From NCBI RefSeq assembly GCF_021654855.1, contig NZ_AP024202.1:372001-436000 (forward strand): a DNA stretch of 64,000 nucleotides. Direction: 5' to 3'. Below, one piece after another: positions 25,230 to 34,961 of this stretch (position 1 is the first letter of the stretch; every line of letters starts with the position of its first letter). The notes beneath the pieces are model-generated. The model did not search any database and was not told the origin of the DNA. It saw nothing but the letters and a program-made list of their open reading frames with translations. Made by a program: the position numbers and the translations under genes. The stretch comes from Thiomicrorhabdus immobilis (GTDB taxonomy: Bacteria > Pseudomonadota > Gammaproteobacteria > Thiomicrospirales > Thiomicrospiraceae).

Positions 25230-26734
25230 TGAGCAATGAACATTTTGCCAACCTCGCAAATCAAGGTTATACCCGTGCGCCTTTAATGCGCACGGTGCTA
25301 TCTGACTATGATACGCCGTTGAGCGTTTACCATAAGTTAGCAAAAGGACCGTATTCCTATCTATTTGAATCCGTTCAAGGTGGTGATAAATGGGGGCGTT
25401 ATTCCATTATCGGTTTGCCGTGCCAGACACGTATTCAAATTAAAGGTAATCAAATACAAGAGATTTGTGACGGTGAGGTGCTGCAACATCAAGTGGCAGA
25501 GGATCCGCTTGCTTGGGTAGAAGCCTATCAAAACCAGTTTAAAGTCTATAACCAACCAGGCCTGCCCGCTTTTAGCGGCGGTTTAGTCGGTTATTTTGGT
25601 TATGACACGGTACGTTATGTAGAAGAGCGTCTAAAAAACTCGACACCGCAAAAAGACGATATCGGTGCACCAGATATCGAATTATTGGTTTCTGAAGAGC
25701 TGGTGGTTTTCGATAATTTAAGTGGTCAGGTGCATGTGATTGTGCATGCCGATTTATCTAAGCCCTGTGCATATACTCAAGCCAGTACACGTCTAGATGA
25801 ACTCCAGGCATTGCTAAGTTCACCTATGCCGATGCCGGTTGATGTGGCGAGCGCCGACGTGTTGACGGAAGCCGATTTTGTCTCAAGTTTCGGTGAAGAG
25901 CCATTTAAAGCGGCGGTCGCTAAAATCAAAGAGTATATTTTGGCCGGAGATGCCATGCAGGTGGTCATCTCTCAACAGATGTCGGTTGATTATATCGGTG
26001 CGCCTATCGATTTATACCGTGCCTTACGTTATCTGAATCCATCGCCGTATATGTTTTTTGTGGATATGGGCGATTTGCAGATTGTCGGCTCTTCCCCCGA
26101 GATTTTAGTGCGTCTGGAAGACAATCAAGTGACGGTTCGTCCTATTGCGGGAACGCGCCGCCGCGGTGTCACGCCTGAAAAAGATAAGGCGTTGGAAGAG
26201 GAGTTGTTAAACGATCCGAAAGAGTTGGCGGAACATCTGATGCTGATTGACTTAGGTCGTAATGATGTGGGGCGCATCGCCCAGGTCGGTTCGGTTGAAC
26301 TCACTGAAAAAATGGTGGTGGAGCGTTACTCACATGTTATGCATATTGTGTCTAACGTCAATGCGCAAGCTAAACCAGGAATGAGTGCGATGGATGTTTT
26401 ACGCGCGACTTTCCCTGCAGGAACGGTTTCAGGCGCACCTAAAGTCCGTGCGATGGAAATTATTGACGAGTTGGAGCCGGTTAAACGTGGTATTTACGCT
26501 GGCGCGGTGGGCTATCTTGGCTGGCATGGCAATATGGATACCGCCATCGCAATCCGTACCGCGGTGATTAAAGACAATAAGCTTTTTGTGCAAGCTGGTG
26601 CGGGTGTCGTCGCCGATTCGGTTCCACAGTTAGAGTGGGATGAAACCATGAATAAGGGCCGAGCCATTTTTAGAGCGGCACAGTTTGTGACCGAAGGTTT
26701 ACAAACCCATAACCCAGACCCCGGTCATAAGTAA
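25229..26734 (+). CDS. trpE: Anthranilate synthase component I
   Basis: The 501-residue large subunit turns chorismate into anthranilate with ammonia from TrpG. ATG 25229 ([19 protein letters not shown]) is preferred to an upstream in-frame start at 25187. The chorismate-binding domain shows the typical [25 protein letters not shown] segment, the [10 protein letters not shown] loop and [11 protein letters not shown]. It follows gph and precedes trpG by 61 bases. A partial palindrome copy, ACCAGGCCTG, is at 25555. Confidence 0.95.
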   Translation: MSNEHFANLANQGYTRAPLMRTVLSDYDTPLSVYHKLAKGPYSYLFESVQGGDKWGRYSIIGLPCQTRIQIKGNQIQEICDGEVLQHQVAEDPLAWVEAYQNQFKVYNQPGLPAFSGGLVGYFGYDTVRYVEERLKNSTPQKDDIGAPDIELLVSEELVVFDNLSGQVHVIVHADLSKPCAYTQASTRLDELQALLSSPMPMPVDVASADVLTEADFVSSFGEEPFKAAVAKIKEYILAGDAMQVVISQQMSVDYIGAPIDLYRALRYLNPSPYMFFVDMGDLQIVGSSPEILVRLEDNQVTVRPIAGTRRRGVTPEKDKALEEELLNDPKELAEHLMLIDLGRNDVGRIAQVGSVELTEKMVVERYSHVMHIVSNVNAQAKPGMSAMDVLRATFPAGTVSGAPKVRAMEIIDELEPVKRGIYAGAVGYLGWHGNMDTAIAIRTAVIKDNKLFVQAGAGVVADSVPQLEWDETMNKGRAIFRAAQFVTEGLQTHNPDPGHK

Positions 26735-26795
26735 TCACGCTGTTTATTACCTTGTACAGCCTAAATAGCCTGTCAAGGATTGAAGGAAATTTACC

Positions 26796-27383
26796 ATGTT
26801 ATTAATGATTGATAATTACGACTCTTTTACCTACAACATCGTGCAGTATTTTGGTGAGTTAGGGCAGCAGGTTGATGTGTATCGTAATGACCAAATTAGT
26901 TTGGAAGAGATTCAAACGCTGAATCCGGAGTATTTAGTGATTTCTCCAGGTCCATGTACCCCGACTGAGGCGGGGATTTCAGTAGAGGCGATTAAACATT
27001 TTGCCGGCAAAATTCCTATTATGGGTGTGTGTTTAGGGCATCAAAGTATAGGCCAAGCATTTGGTGGTGATATTGTGCGCGCAAAGCACGTTATGCATGG
27101 TAAAACCTCGCCGGTTTATCACAAAAATGAAGGCATGTTTTCCGGACTGCCAAATCCGGTGCAAACCACCCGTTACCACTCATTGGTAATTGATCAAAAG
27201 ACTTTGCCGGATTGTTTGGAAGTCACCGCATGGACTCAAGATGAAAATGGTGAATTTGATGAAATCATGGGGGTGCGCCATAAGACCTTGCCGATAGAAG
27301 GTGTGCAGTTCCACCCAGAATCGATTTTGACTGAGCAAGGTCATCAAATGCTTAAAAACTTCTTGGATCAGAATAAGAAATAA
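26796..27383 (+). CDS. trpG: Anthranilate synthase component II (glutamine amidotransferase)
   Basis: The 195-residue class I amidotransferase supplies ammonia to TrpE. The nucleophile is the Cys of [15 protein letters not shown], with the His-Glu pair in GVQFHPESI and the oxyanion segment ISPGPCTP. Because it is a separate gene not fused to trpD, the arrangement is the unfused one. GAAGGAAA precedes the ATG. Confidence 0.96.
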   Translation: MLLMIDNYDSFTYNIVQYFGELGQQVDVYRNDQISLEEIQTLNPEYLVISPGPCTPTEAGISVEAIKHFAGKIPIMGVCLGHQSIGQAFGGDIVRAKHVMHGKTSPVYHKNEGMFSGLPNPVQTTRYHSLVIDQKTLPDCLEVTAWTQDENGEFDEIMGVRHKTLPIEGVQFHPESILTEQGHQMLKNFLDQNKK

Positions 27384-27385
27384 AT

Positions 27386-27401
27386 TTACCAGGCCTGGTA
27401 A
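27386..27401. repeat. 16-bp palindrome between trpG and trpD
   Basis: TTACCAGGCCTGGTAA, identical to the copy at 1485-1500, begins two bases after the trpG stop and lies 12 bases before the trpD ribosome site. It can form a short hairpin in the trpGD message. Confidence 0.85.
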
Positions 27402-27422
27402 GAAAGTAAATTGGAGTTGCAA

Positions 27423-28451
27423 ATGGAATTGAAAGCCGCCTTAGAACACCTGCTCGCCAGAGAAGATTTGCATGCCGAACAAATGGAATCGGTCATGCAT
27501 AAGTTGATGTCGGGTAAAGCAACTCCAGCCCAGATCGGCGCGATATTGACCGCTTTGAGAATGAAGGGCGAGAGCCTGGAGGAGATTACCTCTGCGGTGC
27601 AAGTGATGCGAAATTTGGCTACACCGGTGGATTTGGCAGATAAATCTAAACTGGTCGATACCTGTGGTACGGGCGGCGATGGCGCAAATACCTTTAATAT
27701 CTCAACCGCATCAGCCTTTGTGGTCGCGGCCGCAGGTGGTACGGTCGCCAAACATGGTAATCGTTCTATCTCGAGTAAATCGGGTAGTGCCGATGTTTTA
27801 GAGGCAGCGGGGGTGGATTTGAGCCTATCGCCTGAACAAGTCGCCGAGTGCATTAATGAAACCGGTGTTGGTTTTATGTTCGCCCAGGCACATCACAGTG
27901 CTATGAAGCATGTGATTGGAGCACGCAGGGAGTTGGGTGTGCGTACCATCTTCAATATGTTGGGGCCATTAACCAATCCGGCCGGAGCGCCTTACCAAGT
28001 GATTGGGGTTTATGACAAAGCCTTGACGGTACTGTTTGCCAAGGTGTTACAAAGATTGGGTTCCAAACACGTGATGGTGGTGCATGCGGCCGACGGTTTA
28101 GACGAAATCAGTATCGCCGCTAAAACCTATGTGGCAGAGCTTAAACATGGTGAAGTCACCCAATGGGAAATTGATCCATCCGAGTATGATATGGATCACC
28201 CTAACTTAGCGGATCTATCGGTAGATTCGGCGCAAGACAGTATTAATATCATTCGTGCTGTCTTTGCCAATAACGACTCAGCGGCCAAAGATATCGTGTG
28301 CTTAAATTCAGGCGCTTCCTTATATGTGGTAGGCCTGGCCGAAACATATTCGGCCGGGGTGGATTTGGCCCGCAAGACGATTGCGGATGGACTAGCTTTA
28401 GCAAAACTAAATGAATTTATCGACAAAACCCAGTCGTTTAATCAGCGTTAA
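27423..28451 (+). CDS. trpD: Anthranilate phosphoribosyltransferase
   Basis: This 342-residue enzyme adds phosphoribose to anthranilate. The PRPP site shows DTCGTGGDGANTFNIS and the KHGNRSISSKSGSADVLEA segment; NMLGPLTNPAGAP follows. ATG 27423 has GGAG at 27413-27416; a TTG at 27411 is part of that ribosome site and is rejected. It lies 39 bases from trpG. Confidence 0.96.
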   Translation: MELKAALEHLLAREDLHAEQMESVMHKLMSGKATPAQIGAILTALRMKGESLEEITSAVQVMRNLATPVDLADKSKLVDTCGTGGDGANTFNISTASAFVVAAAGGTVAKHGNRSISSKSGSADVLEAAGVDLSLSPEQVAECINETGVGFMFAQAHHSAMKHVIGARRELGVRTIFNMLGPLTNPAGAPYQVIGVYDKALTVLFAKVLQRLGSKHVMVVHAADGLDEISIAAKTYVAELKHGEVTQWEIDPSEYDMDHPNLADLSVDSAQDSINIIRAVFANNDSAAKDIVCLNSGASLYVVGLAETYSAGVDLARKTIADGLALAKLNEFIDKTQSFNQR

Positions 28452-28512
28452 ATTAAACATAAATAAAGCCACCGCATCCCGCAAGGTAAGGCTTTGGTCA
28501 TAAGGATTTGAC

Positions 28513-28899
28513 ATGTTGCATATGGTCAAACGTCAAATGTACTTGATATTAGGTGGCGTGTTTTTCGTAACAGGTCTAGTTGGAATTGTTTTACCAATTT
28601 TGCCAACAACCCCATTTATGATTTTAGCGGCGGGTTGTTTTGCCAAAAGTTCTCCGCGTTTTCATCAGGCGTTACTCAATAATCGCTGGATTGGGCAAGA
28701 TCTCCAGCGCTGGGAGCGTGAACACACCATGTTGCGAGCTACAAAAGTAAGGGCAACTTGGGTGATTGTGATCATGTTTTCCATCTCGATTGCGGTATTG
28801 ATGGCTAAGCCCTGGTTACAATTCATTCTGATTGGCATTGCATTGGTATTGCTGTTCTTTTTATGGCGTGTGCCGGAGTGTAAAAATGAATCAGCATAA
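28513..28899 (+). CDS. DUF454 (YbaN-like) inner-membrane protein within the trp group
   Basis: The 128-residue protein has a GIVLPILPTTPFMILAAGCF motif near residues 24-43, typical of DUF454/YbaN, and two further hydrophobic helices near the C-terminus (about 77-93 and 95-113). Function is not known. AAGGA is six bases before the ATG. It lies between trpD and trpC in the same direction, so it is probably co-transcribed with tryptophan genes although nothing ties it to them. Confidence 0.8.
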   Translation: MLHMVKRQMYLILGGVFFVTGLVGIVLPILPTTPFMILAAGCFAKSSPRFHQALLNNRWIGQDLQRWEREHTMLRATKVRATWVIVIMFSISIAVLMAKPWLQFILIGIALVLLFFLWRVPECKNESA

Positions 28900-28983
28900 C
28901 CAACATAGCCAGCATAGCAAACGAAATTTATAATTTGAAAGAACGATACACTCTGTTTGAACGGTGTTAATAAGGAAATTTTT

Positions 28984-29787
28984 ATGAGCGGTACACCAAC
29001 CATTTTGAAAAAAATCATTTTCCGTAAGCTTGAAGAGATTCAAGAGGGTTGCGAGCGCATTCCATTAAGAGAGATGAAGCAAAAAGCGATGATGGCCTCT
29101 ACCACGCCAACTCGTGGATTTGCCGATGCGATGCAGGCTAAGTTGGATGCCGGCCAGTCTGCGGTGATTGCCGAAATTAAAAAAGCCTCGCCCAGCAAAG
29201 GCGTTTTGCGTGACCCGTTTGATCCAGTTGAAATCGCTAAAAGTTATGCGGCTAATGGCGCAGCTTGTTTGTCGGTGTTAACCGATAAAGATTTCTTTCA
29301 AGGTTCCAATGAGTATCTGCAACAAGTACGCGAAGCGGTGGATTTACCGATTATCCGTAAGGACTTTATTGTGGATGACTACCAAGTGTATGAAGCGAGA
29401 GTGATTGGTGCAGACTGTATATTACTGATCGCTGCGGCCATTGGTGATGCGCAAATGTATGAATTGACGCAAACCGCCTTGACGCTGGGCATGGATGTGT
29501 TGATTGAAGTGCATAATGAAGAAGAATTAGAGCGTGCCTTACGTTTGCCATTACCGATGATTGGTATTAACAACCGTGATTTACATAGTTTCGATGTCTC
29601 ATTGGATACCACAATCCGTATGCTGGATAAGATTCCAGATGACCGTATCGTGATAACCGAAAGTGGAATCTTGGGGCCGGAAGACGTGAAGAAGATGCGT
29701 GAACATCACGTAAACAGTTTTTTAGTAGGTGAAGCCTTTATGCGTGCAGAAAACCCGGGAGAAAAACTGGCTGAACTTTTTGCCTAG
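28984..29787 (+). CDS. trpC: Indole-3-glycerol phosphate synthase
   Basis: The 267-residue TIM-barrel enzyme forms the indole ring. Signatures: [14 protein letters not shown] (catalytic Lys), [42 protein letters not shown] and INNRDL. ATG 28984 with AAGGAAA ahead is chosen over an upstream in-frame TTG at 28957. It is not fused to trpF. trpF, trpB and trpA are not in the window. Confidence 0.96.
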   Translation: MSGTPTILKKIIFRKLEEIQEGCERIPLREMKQKAMMASTTPTRGFADAMQAKLDAGQSAVIAEIKKASPSKGVLRDPFDPVEIAKSYAANGAACLSVLTDKDFFQGSNEYLQQVREAVDLPIIRKDFIVDDYQVYEARVIGADCILLIAAAIGDAQMYELTQTALTLGMDVLIEVHNEEELERALRLPLPMIGINNRDLHSFDVSLDTTIRMLDKIPDDRIVITESGILGPEDVKKMREHHVNSFLVGEAFMRAENPGEKLAELFA

Positions 29788-29844
29788 TTATTTGCAAATG
29801 ACGGTTTTAAATCTATTTTAAATTTCATTATTTATTATAAAATG

Positions 29845-29919
29845 ACCAGGCCTGGCATGCCCTGTGACCAACTCAAGTTTGTGAGCATAGGGTAACTATT
29901 TGGTTATCAGGCCTTTTTT
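29845..29919 (+). terminator. Probable terminator after trpC using palindrome halves
   Basis: AGGCCTG (29848-29854, in an 11-of-12 copy of the palindrome) can pair with CAGGCCT (29908-29914), followed by TTTTT. The loop of 53 bases has its own CCCT/AGGG pairing. The large loop makes this less certain than the others. Confidence 0.5.
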
Positions 29920-29980
29920 GTCTCAAGAATCTTTCCCATAGACAGTTTTTGTTCAATATGTTGTTGAATTTAGGAAGCTT

Positions 29981-30787
29981 ATGTCTACCCAATCCGTTAC
30001 CTTAATCTCTATTGATATGCCTGTTGTTTTGTCACGTATGCAAATTGCAGAAACACTTAACATTCAACTGCACAAAGGTATTGAAGCCTGTTATTACGCC
30101 GAGCTAGAAGAGAATCGTTATCTGTTTTTTACCGAGTTTTCGGTGTTAACGTTTATCAATTGGCCCCATCAACAAATTGTACAAACGCTCTCTTTGTTGG
30201 GGATTAAAAATGCTGAACACTTTAAAGAGAGTGTCTTGCATCAAGACTATTTGATTATGGAAGACTCTGAGGTGAATCAGGGTTCATCTGTATCAAATGA
30301 TTTGATTACGTTATCTGCATTAAGCTTATGGCCTTTAATGGTTGTGGCACTGGTCGTGTCCCAAAGTGTAGGGCTTGAGCGATTTGAAGTCAAAGTAAAC
30401 CACTATTTCAGTAAAGGCCGAGATATGGTGAATGATTCAGGCCGATTAGGTTGGATGAAACGCCATAAATTTGCAGACTATGCGGAAGAGATTAGTTTGC
30501 TTCGCCACGATATGGTTTTGGATTTACGTCTATTGGATAAACCTAACGTGCTTTGGGATAACGAAATTTACGAGCGTTTATATAACCGTTTAGCGGAGGC
30601 TCTCGAGTTAAGTGATCGTTTTGAGGTCGTCAGTTATAAGTTGAATACCCTTAAAGAAGACATTGGCATGATGATGGATCTGTATCATCACAAACATAGC
30701 TCTTTTTTAGAGTGGATTATCATCTGGCTGATTATGGTTGAAGTGGTCATGGGCTTTTTAGGCGTATTCGGTGTAATTGATCACTAA
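29981..30787 (+). CDS. DUF155 / RMD1-family protein
   Basis: This 268-residue protein matches the RMD1/YagE-like (DUF155) family: a beta-rich N-terminal half, the SALSLWPLMVVALVVSQSVG segment followed by LERFE near residues 110-135, a helical part, and one C-terminal membrane helix (about 243-263). Eukaryotic members are mitochondrial or sporulation related; bacterial function is unknown. It stands alone with its own leader. Confidence 0.75.
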   Translation: MSTQSVTLISIDMPVVLSRMQIAETLNIQLHKGIEACYYAELEENRYLFFTEFSVLTFINWPHQQIVQTLSLLGIKNAEHFKESVLHQDYLIMEDSEVNQGSSVSNDLITLSALSLWPLMVVALVVSQSVGLERFEVKVNHYFSKGRDMVNDSGRLGWMKRHKFADYAEEISLLRHDMVLDLRLLDKPNVLWDNEIYERLYNRLAEALELSDRFEVVSYKLNTLKEDIGMMMDLYHHKHSSFLEWIIIWLIMVEVVMGFLGVFGVIDH

Positions 30788-30855
30788 ATAGTTGAGGTCT
30801 TGCTCGCGGTCATTTAAAAGGCTTTCAATTCTGTTTGCACTTTGTGTCAAACCGT

Positions 30856-31494
30856 TTAACGAGCCGGGTCAGCGAGCATGGCGGTAGAGTTATTACAACG
30901 AAACCAACCGGTAACGCTTGCTCTAGGTTGTAGGGTGGGTAAAACTTCGTGTGGCATTTGTTCACTCATGAATACCACTAATTTTCCCATCTCTGGTAAC
31001 ACGCGAGCGATTTCTGCATTATCCTCTTCGTTATAAATCACTAATTCTCCACCCCAGTCAGGCTGCCAATCAGGGTTAAGGTATAAAACGGATGAAACCA
31101 TACGATTGGCTTGGCCTTTAAAGCTATCTAGGTGTTTCTTATAAAAATCGCCTTGTTGGTAAAGTGCATAGTGGCACTCATATTCAAATAGGCCTAAAAA
31201 CAATGCCTTGTTCAATTCGTACTGGAGTTGCGCCATATACTGCAAATATTGACGTTGCACCTCTGAACTGCCATCCAGCCATTTGATTTGGTCACGACGG
31301 ATTTCCTTAGCGATTTGATGTTCATCACCACGGCCAATTCCAGCAGGTTTCAACGCGCCGGCTTCATCATAACGCTCAATATCACTTAACAGTTCAGCGC
31401 ACATTTGCATCGGGATGGCATCTGCTAGAGCATACCAGCCGTGCTCAACGAGATTGTCTAGCAATAAGTTCAGTGTTTCAGGAGTTAAATTCAA
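30856..31494 (-). CDS. 2-oxoglutarate/Fe(II)-dependent oxygenase
   Basis: The 212-residue protein has the facial triad His121-X-Asp123 (FYKKHLDSF) and His182, with Arg191 as the likely 2-oxoglutarate anchor (HEVLPTLQPRASVTGWFR). The fold and motif spacing fit the prolyl-4-hydroxylase-like (P4Hc) group. The substrate is unknown; protein hydroxylation is a possibility. It converges with the DUF155 gene and is divergent from speD by nearly 400 bases. Confidence 0.85.
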   Translation of the reverse strand: MNLTPETLNLLLDNLVEHGWYALADAIPMQMCAELLSDIERYDEAGALKPAGIGRGDEHQIAKEIRRDQIKWLDGSSEVQRQYLQYMAQLQYELNKALFLGLFEYECHYALYQQGDFYKKHLDSFKGQANRMVSSVLYLNPDWQPDWGGELVIYNEEDNAEIARVLPEMGKLVVFMSEQMPHEVLPTLQPRASVTGWFRCNNSTAMLADPAR

Positions 31495-31657
31495 CGCAGT
31501 TTGGCCTCATTTTAAAGTGCGCGAATTATGCGCTCAATTGACGGTTGAGGCAATCAAATTTTACAAAATCCAGGGTGAAATCCAACTCCAATTAATTTCT
31601 TTAATATCAATAGGATGGGTTATAAAAAAATAGTTGTGTTTTACGCTTTAAAATAGC

Positions 31658-31687
31658 TTGATTTTTATTGAAAAAAGAGAATAATAC
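31658..31687 (+). promoter_or_regulatory. Possible promoter of the speD operon
   Basis: TTGATT (31658-31663) with an 18-base spacer to TAATAC (31682-31687; ATAATA one base earlier at spacing 17). In the 396-base gap between the oxygenase gene and speD this is the best match I see; it implies a leader of almost 200 bases. Apart from this and the hairpin at 31843, nothing clear was found there. Confidence 0.35.
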
Positions 31688-31842
31688 GCTCTTCCTTTTT
31701 CACACAGAAACCTTGCGTTCATCTTTTCGTATTGAATGGAAGGCAACAGAAAGAAAAATGGTTAACACCTCACGTCACTTTAATTAGGCGTGGTTGGGGT
31801 TTTACAGGCTAGCCTTTGTTTGTAGAACTAATATTAATCATT

Positions 31843-31875
31843 CATCCGAAACCATTTCTTTGTTCGGGTGTTTTA
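31843..31875 (+). promoter_or_regulatory. Leader hairpin with T-run before speD, possible attenuator
   Basis: CATCCGAA (31843-31850) pairs with TTCGGGTG (31863-31870; one G-U) around 12 bases, followed by TTTTAT, and ends 20 bases before the speD ATG. The form is that of a weak intrinsic terminator inside the leader. Polyamine-dependent control is an attractive but unproved reading. Confidence 0.45.
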
Positions 31876-31890
31876 TAAGGTACTCAAAAA

Positions 31891-32391
31891 ATGCCACATT
31901 CAGAAAATATACTGGTCACCAGTAACGAACACTTTGAAGTTATTGAAAAAACAACGATTATCGATGACACATGGCCAACGCATGACCAAGCTGTTGAAGA
32001 TCAAACATTAGATCACTTTATTACTCGTGATGGTAAAACCTTTGCTGGTACCCATATTATTGCGGATTTTTGGGGTGCATCGAATTTAGATGATCTAGCA
32101 TTGATGGAAAAAGCATTGCGTGAAGGGATTGAAAAAGCCAAAGCGACTTTATTGCATATTCATTTGCACCACTTTACCCCTAATGGTGGTATTTCTGGTG
32201 TGGCCGTTTTAGCAGAATCACACATCAGTGTTCACTCTTGGCCAGAACGTAATTATGCGGCTTTTGATGTATTCATGTGTGGTGACTCTAAACCTGAGTT
32301 GGCCATTGAAGTGTTAAAAGAAGCTTTCTCACCGTCTGAAGTGAAAGTAGATAACTTACTTCGTGGTGAGGTAGTGAACGATGTCCAGTAA
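31891..32391 (+). CDS. speD: S-adenosylmethionine decarboxylase proenzyme
   Basis: This 166-residue proenzyme cleaves itself at Glu109-Ser110 in [12 protein letters not shown] to create the pyruvoyl cofactor, and provides decarboxylated AdoMet for spermidine synthesis. The core matches the short (class 1B) bacterial type of about 120-130 residues, with an extra N-terminal segment of about 45 residues that has no clear motif. AAGGTAC lies before the ATG. Its end overlaps speE by 11 bases, giving tight coupling. Confidence 0.93.
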   Translation: MPHSENILVTSNEHFEVIEKTTIIDDTWPTHDQAVEDQTLDHFITRDGKTFAGTHIIADFWGASNLDDLALMEKALREGIEKAKATLLHIHLHHFTPNGGISGVAVLAESHISVHSWPERNYAAFDVFMCGDSKPELAIEVLKEAFSPSEVKVDNLLRGEVVNDVQ

Positions 32392-33229
32392 TTATTTAGA
32401 AACGCTTTATCCCGCTTGGGGACAACAGTTCGTTATTGACGAAGTGCTGTTTGAAGTCAATACAGGGCATCAGCACCTGATTATTTTCAATAATGCCCAA
32501 TGGGGCACGGTGATGGCTCTGGATGGCGTTATCCAGACCACGGAAAAAGATGAATTCGTTTACCATGAGATGATGGTGCATGTGCCGATGCTGTCTCACG
32601 GAAACGCTAAAAAAGTATTGATTATCGGCGGCGGTGACGGCGGTATTTTACGTGAAGTGTTGAAACATCAGAATGTTGAGTCTGTCACTCAAGTTGAAAT
32701 TGACCAACAAGTGATTGATATGTGTATTCAGTATTTGCCAAACCATTCAGCAGGTGCTTACGATAATCCGAAAGCGAATATCGTGATTGCCGATGGTGTG
32801 GATTTTGTCAATGAATGTACAGAAAAGTTTGATGTGATTATTTCAGACTCAACTGACCCAATGGGGCCAGGTGAAGTTTTGTTTACTTCTCGTTTCTATC
32901 AAGGTATAAAAAACTGTCTGAATGAGGATGGTGTATTTGTAGCGCAAAATGGTGTGAGTTTTTTACAAACGGAAGAAGTAACAACCACTTTCAAGCGTTT
33001 ATCACCTTTGTTTACTGAAGCGAGTTTTTATTGCGGTGCGGTGCCTACTTATGTAGGTGGGATAATGACATTTGCCTGGGCAACCGATAATCTAGCCCTA
33101 AAAAATGTGTCGTTGGAAACGATAGAAGCACGCTATAAAGCCGCTAATCTTTCAACACGTTTTTATACTCCTGCGGTACATAAAGGCAGTTTCGCTTTAC
33201 CGCAATATGTAATGGAAGCATTAAAATAA
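32381..33229 (+). CDS. speE: Spermidine synthase
   Basis: The 282-residue aminopropyltransferase makes spermidine from putrescine and decarboxylated AdoMet. The nucleotide-binding motif [16 protein letters not shown] and the catalytic [14 protein letters not shown] stretch are clear. It overlaps speD at its 5' end, and its stop overlaps the next start (TAATG). Confidence 0.96.
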   Translation: MSSNYLETLYPAWGQQFVIDEVLFEVNTGHQHLIIFNNAQWGTVMALDGVIQTTEKDEFVYHEMMVHVPMLSHGNAKKVLIIGGGDGGILREVLKHQNVESVTQVEIDQQVIDMCIQYLPNHSAGAYDNPKANIVIADGVDFVNECTEKFDVIISDSTDPMGPGEVLFTSRFYQGIKNCLNEDGVFVAQNGVSFLQTEEVTTTFKRLSPLFTEASFYCGAVPTYVGGIMTFAWATDNLALKNVSLETIEARYKAANLSTRFYTPAVHKGSFALPQYVMEALK

Positions 33230-34434
33230 TGGATCAGCAAACTCAACAATTTGTAGAAACTTTTGCAGAACAATCTCACCCTGACGTACTTGAACAGTTT
33301 GACCGTGCAAGTTTGGAAGAGTTGGTCGCCAAGCATGAAACACCATTTATGGTGTTGGACTTGGAAGAGGTTGATTATCAGTACAAGTCTCTTCAAGCAG
33401 CCCTTCCTGGGGTTAAGTTGTTTTACGCGTTAAAGTCTTTGTCACATCCTGAACTTATCAAACGATTGAAGTCGTTAGGTAGTTATTTCGATTTGGCAAC
33501 CATTGGTGAGGTTGAACTGGTCGAGTCTTTAGGGATTAAAGGTGACCAATGTATTCATACTCATCCTATTAAAAAAGACAAAGAGATCAAACGAGCTTTA
33601 GAGTTCGGTTGTAATCGTTTTGTAGTGGATAACCTTGAAGAACTTAAAAAGTTCATTCCGTATGCCGGTCAGGTTGAACTGATCATTCGTGTGAGTTTCC
33701 GTAGCCAGCAAGCGGTAGTGGACTTATCACGTAAGTTCGGTTGTGCTTTAGAAGAGCTGCCGGTGATTGTTGAGCTTGCACAACAAAACGGTATTGAAGT
33801 GGTGGGCTTGTCTTTCCATGTGGGTTCTCAGTCACTTTCGCCAATGATGCAGGTCAATGCAGTGCGTTCAAGTATTGCGGCCATGAAAGTCATGAACAGC
33901 GTTAAATGGAAGTTCTTGGATATTGGTGGAAGTTTTCCTGTTTCATACCAGGAAGACGTTTTACCCATCGCGGACTTCTGTGCTCCGGTGGTTGAGGCTT
34001 TAGCTGATTTGCCAGAAGGTGTTGAGGTTTTTGCTGAGCCTGGGCGTTTTATTTCTGCGCCGTCTATGATTGAAGTGATTTCAGTTGTGGGTAAGGCAAA
34101 GCGTGGTGCTAGAACTTGGTATTACATGGACGATGGTGTTTATGGTGGGTTTAGTGGGCAGATGTTTGACCATGCCTCTTATCCGATAGCACCGTTGAAA
34201 CCGTTTGATGCTACGGGTGAGTTCTTGCCTAGCGTATTAGCCGGCCCGACCTGTGACAGTATCGATGTGATTGCGGAAGATATCGAATTACCAGAGTTGG
34301 AAATCGGTGATATCTTAATCGGTAAGCAGATGGGGGCATATACCATTGCGTCTGCAACCGAGTTCAATTATTATCCTAAGCCAAAGATTGTTGTGGTTGA
34401 GGATATTTTTGATCCGGAAACCGAAGCACTGTAA
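33229..34434 (+). CDS. Ornithine/lysine decarboxylase, alanine-racemase fold (type III PLP)
   Basis: The 401-residue PLP enzyme has Lys69 in KLFYALKSL as the Schiff-base lysine, a glycine-rich GGSFP phosphate loop, EPGRF, and GPTCDSID with the catalytic cysteine of the dimer. This is the eukaryotic-like ornithine decarboxylase group, not the large E. coli SpeC type. Together with SpeD and SpeE it gives ornithine to putrescine to spermidine in one operon. Some relatives also use lysine or carboxynorspermidine, so strict specificity is not certain. Confidence 0.9.
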   Translation: MDQQTQQFVETFAEQSHPDVLEQFDRASLEELVAKHETPFMVLDLEEVDYQYKSLQAALPGVKLFYALKSLSHPELIKRLKSLGSYFDLATIGEVELVESLGIKGDQCIHTHPIKKDKEIKRALEFGCNRFVVDNLEELKKFIPYAGQVELIIRVSFRSQQAVVDLSRKFGCALEELPVIVELAQQNGIEVVGLSFHVGSQSLSPMMQVNAVRSSIAAMKVMNSVKWKFLDIGGSFPVSYQEDVLPIADFCAPVVEALADLPEGVEVFAEPGRFISAPSMIEVISVVGKAKRGARTWYYMDDGVYGGFSGQMFDHASYPIAPLKPFDATGEFLPSVLAGPTCDSIDVIAEDIELPELEIGDILIGKQMGAYTIASATEFNYYPKPKIVVVEDIFDPETEAL

Positions 34435-34452
34435 CTAACCAAGGAGTGAAGA

Positions 34453-34869
34453 ATGTCTATTTCGGTTAAATGGCAAGGTGGTAAAGCCTTCGAAGCAACC
34501 TCATCAACAGGTCATAAAGTGATGATGGATGCGTCAAAGGAAGTTGGCGGAGAAGATAAAGGGTCTCGTCCAATGGAGCTTTTATTGATGGGCTTGGGTG
34601 GCTGTTCAGGCATTGATGTCATTTTGATGCTTGAAAAAGGCAAACAAGACGTCAAGGATTGCCAGATGGAGATCACTTCTGAACGTGCCGATTCCGTGCC
34701 AGCTGTTTACACTAAAATTCATCTTCATTTTAAGGTGTTCGGTAGCGATTTAAATCAGAAAAAAGTCGCTAGAGCGGTAGAGTTGTCTGCGGAAAAATAC
34801 TGTTCAGTTTCTAAAATGCTCGAAAAAACAGCGGAAATGACCCATACTTATGAAATTGTAGAAGTGTGA
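34453..34869 (+). CDS. OsmC/Ohr-family protein
   Basis: This 138-residue protein has the two conserved cysteines of the peroxide-reducing OsmC fold: GLGGCSGIDV (about residue 55) and EKYCSVSKML (about 116). It probably reduces organic hydroperoxides in the cytoplasm. It follows the decarboxylase by 18 bases with AAGGAG before the ATG, so it is the last gene of the spe operon. Confidence 0.9.
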   Translation: MSISVKWQGGKAFEATSSTGHKVMMDASKEVGGEDKGSRPMELLLMGLGGCSGIDVILMLEKGKQDVKDCQMEITSERADSVPAVYTKIHLHFKVFGSDLNQKKVARAVELSAEKYCSVSKMLEKTAEMTHTYEIVEV

Positions 34870-34901
34870 TACGGTCTGAGTTTGTTGCCAGAGTATGAAT
34901 T

Positions 34902-34927
34902 AAGCCCGGTTTCCCCGGGCTTTTTTG
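34902..34927 (+). terminator. Terminator of the spe operon
   Basis: AAGCCCGG (34902-34909) pairs with CCGGGCTT (34915-34922) around five bases and runs into six T. Confidence 0.9.
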
Positions 34928-34961
34928 TTTTTAGATTGAGTTTTAGATACGAGGTTTTTCT

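Noticed and set aside
27386-27853. A 155-codon antisense frame over trpD, rich in Ser and Cys
   Set aside because: Shadow of trpD; its composition mirrors the complementary codons.
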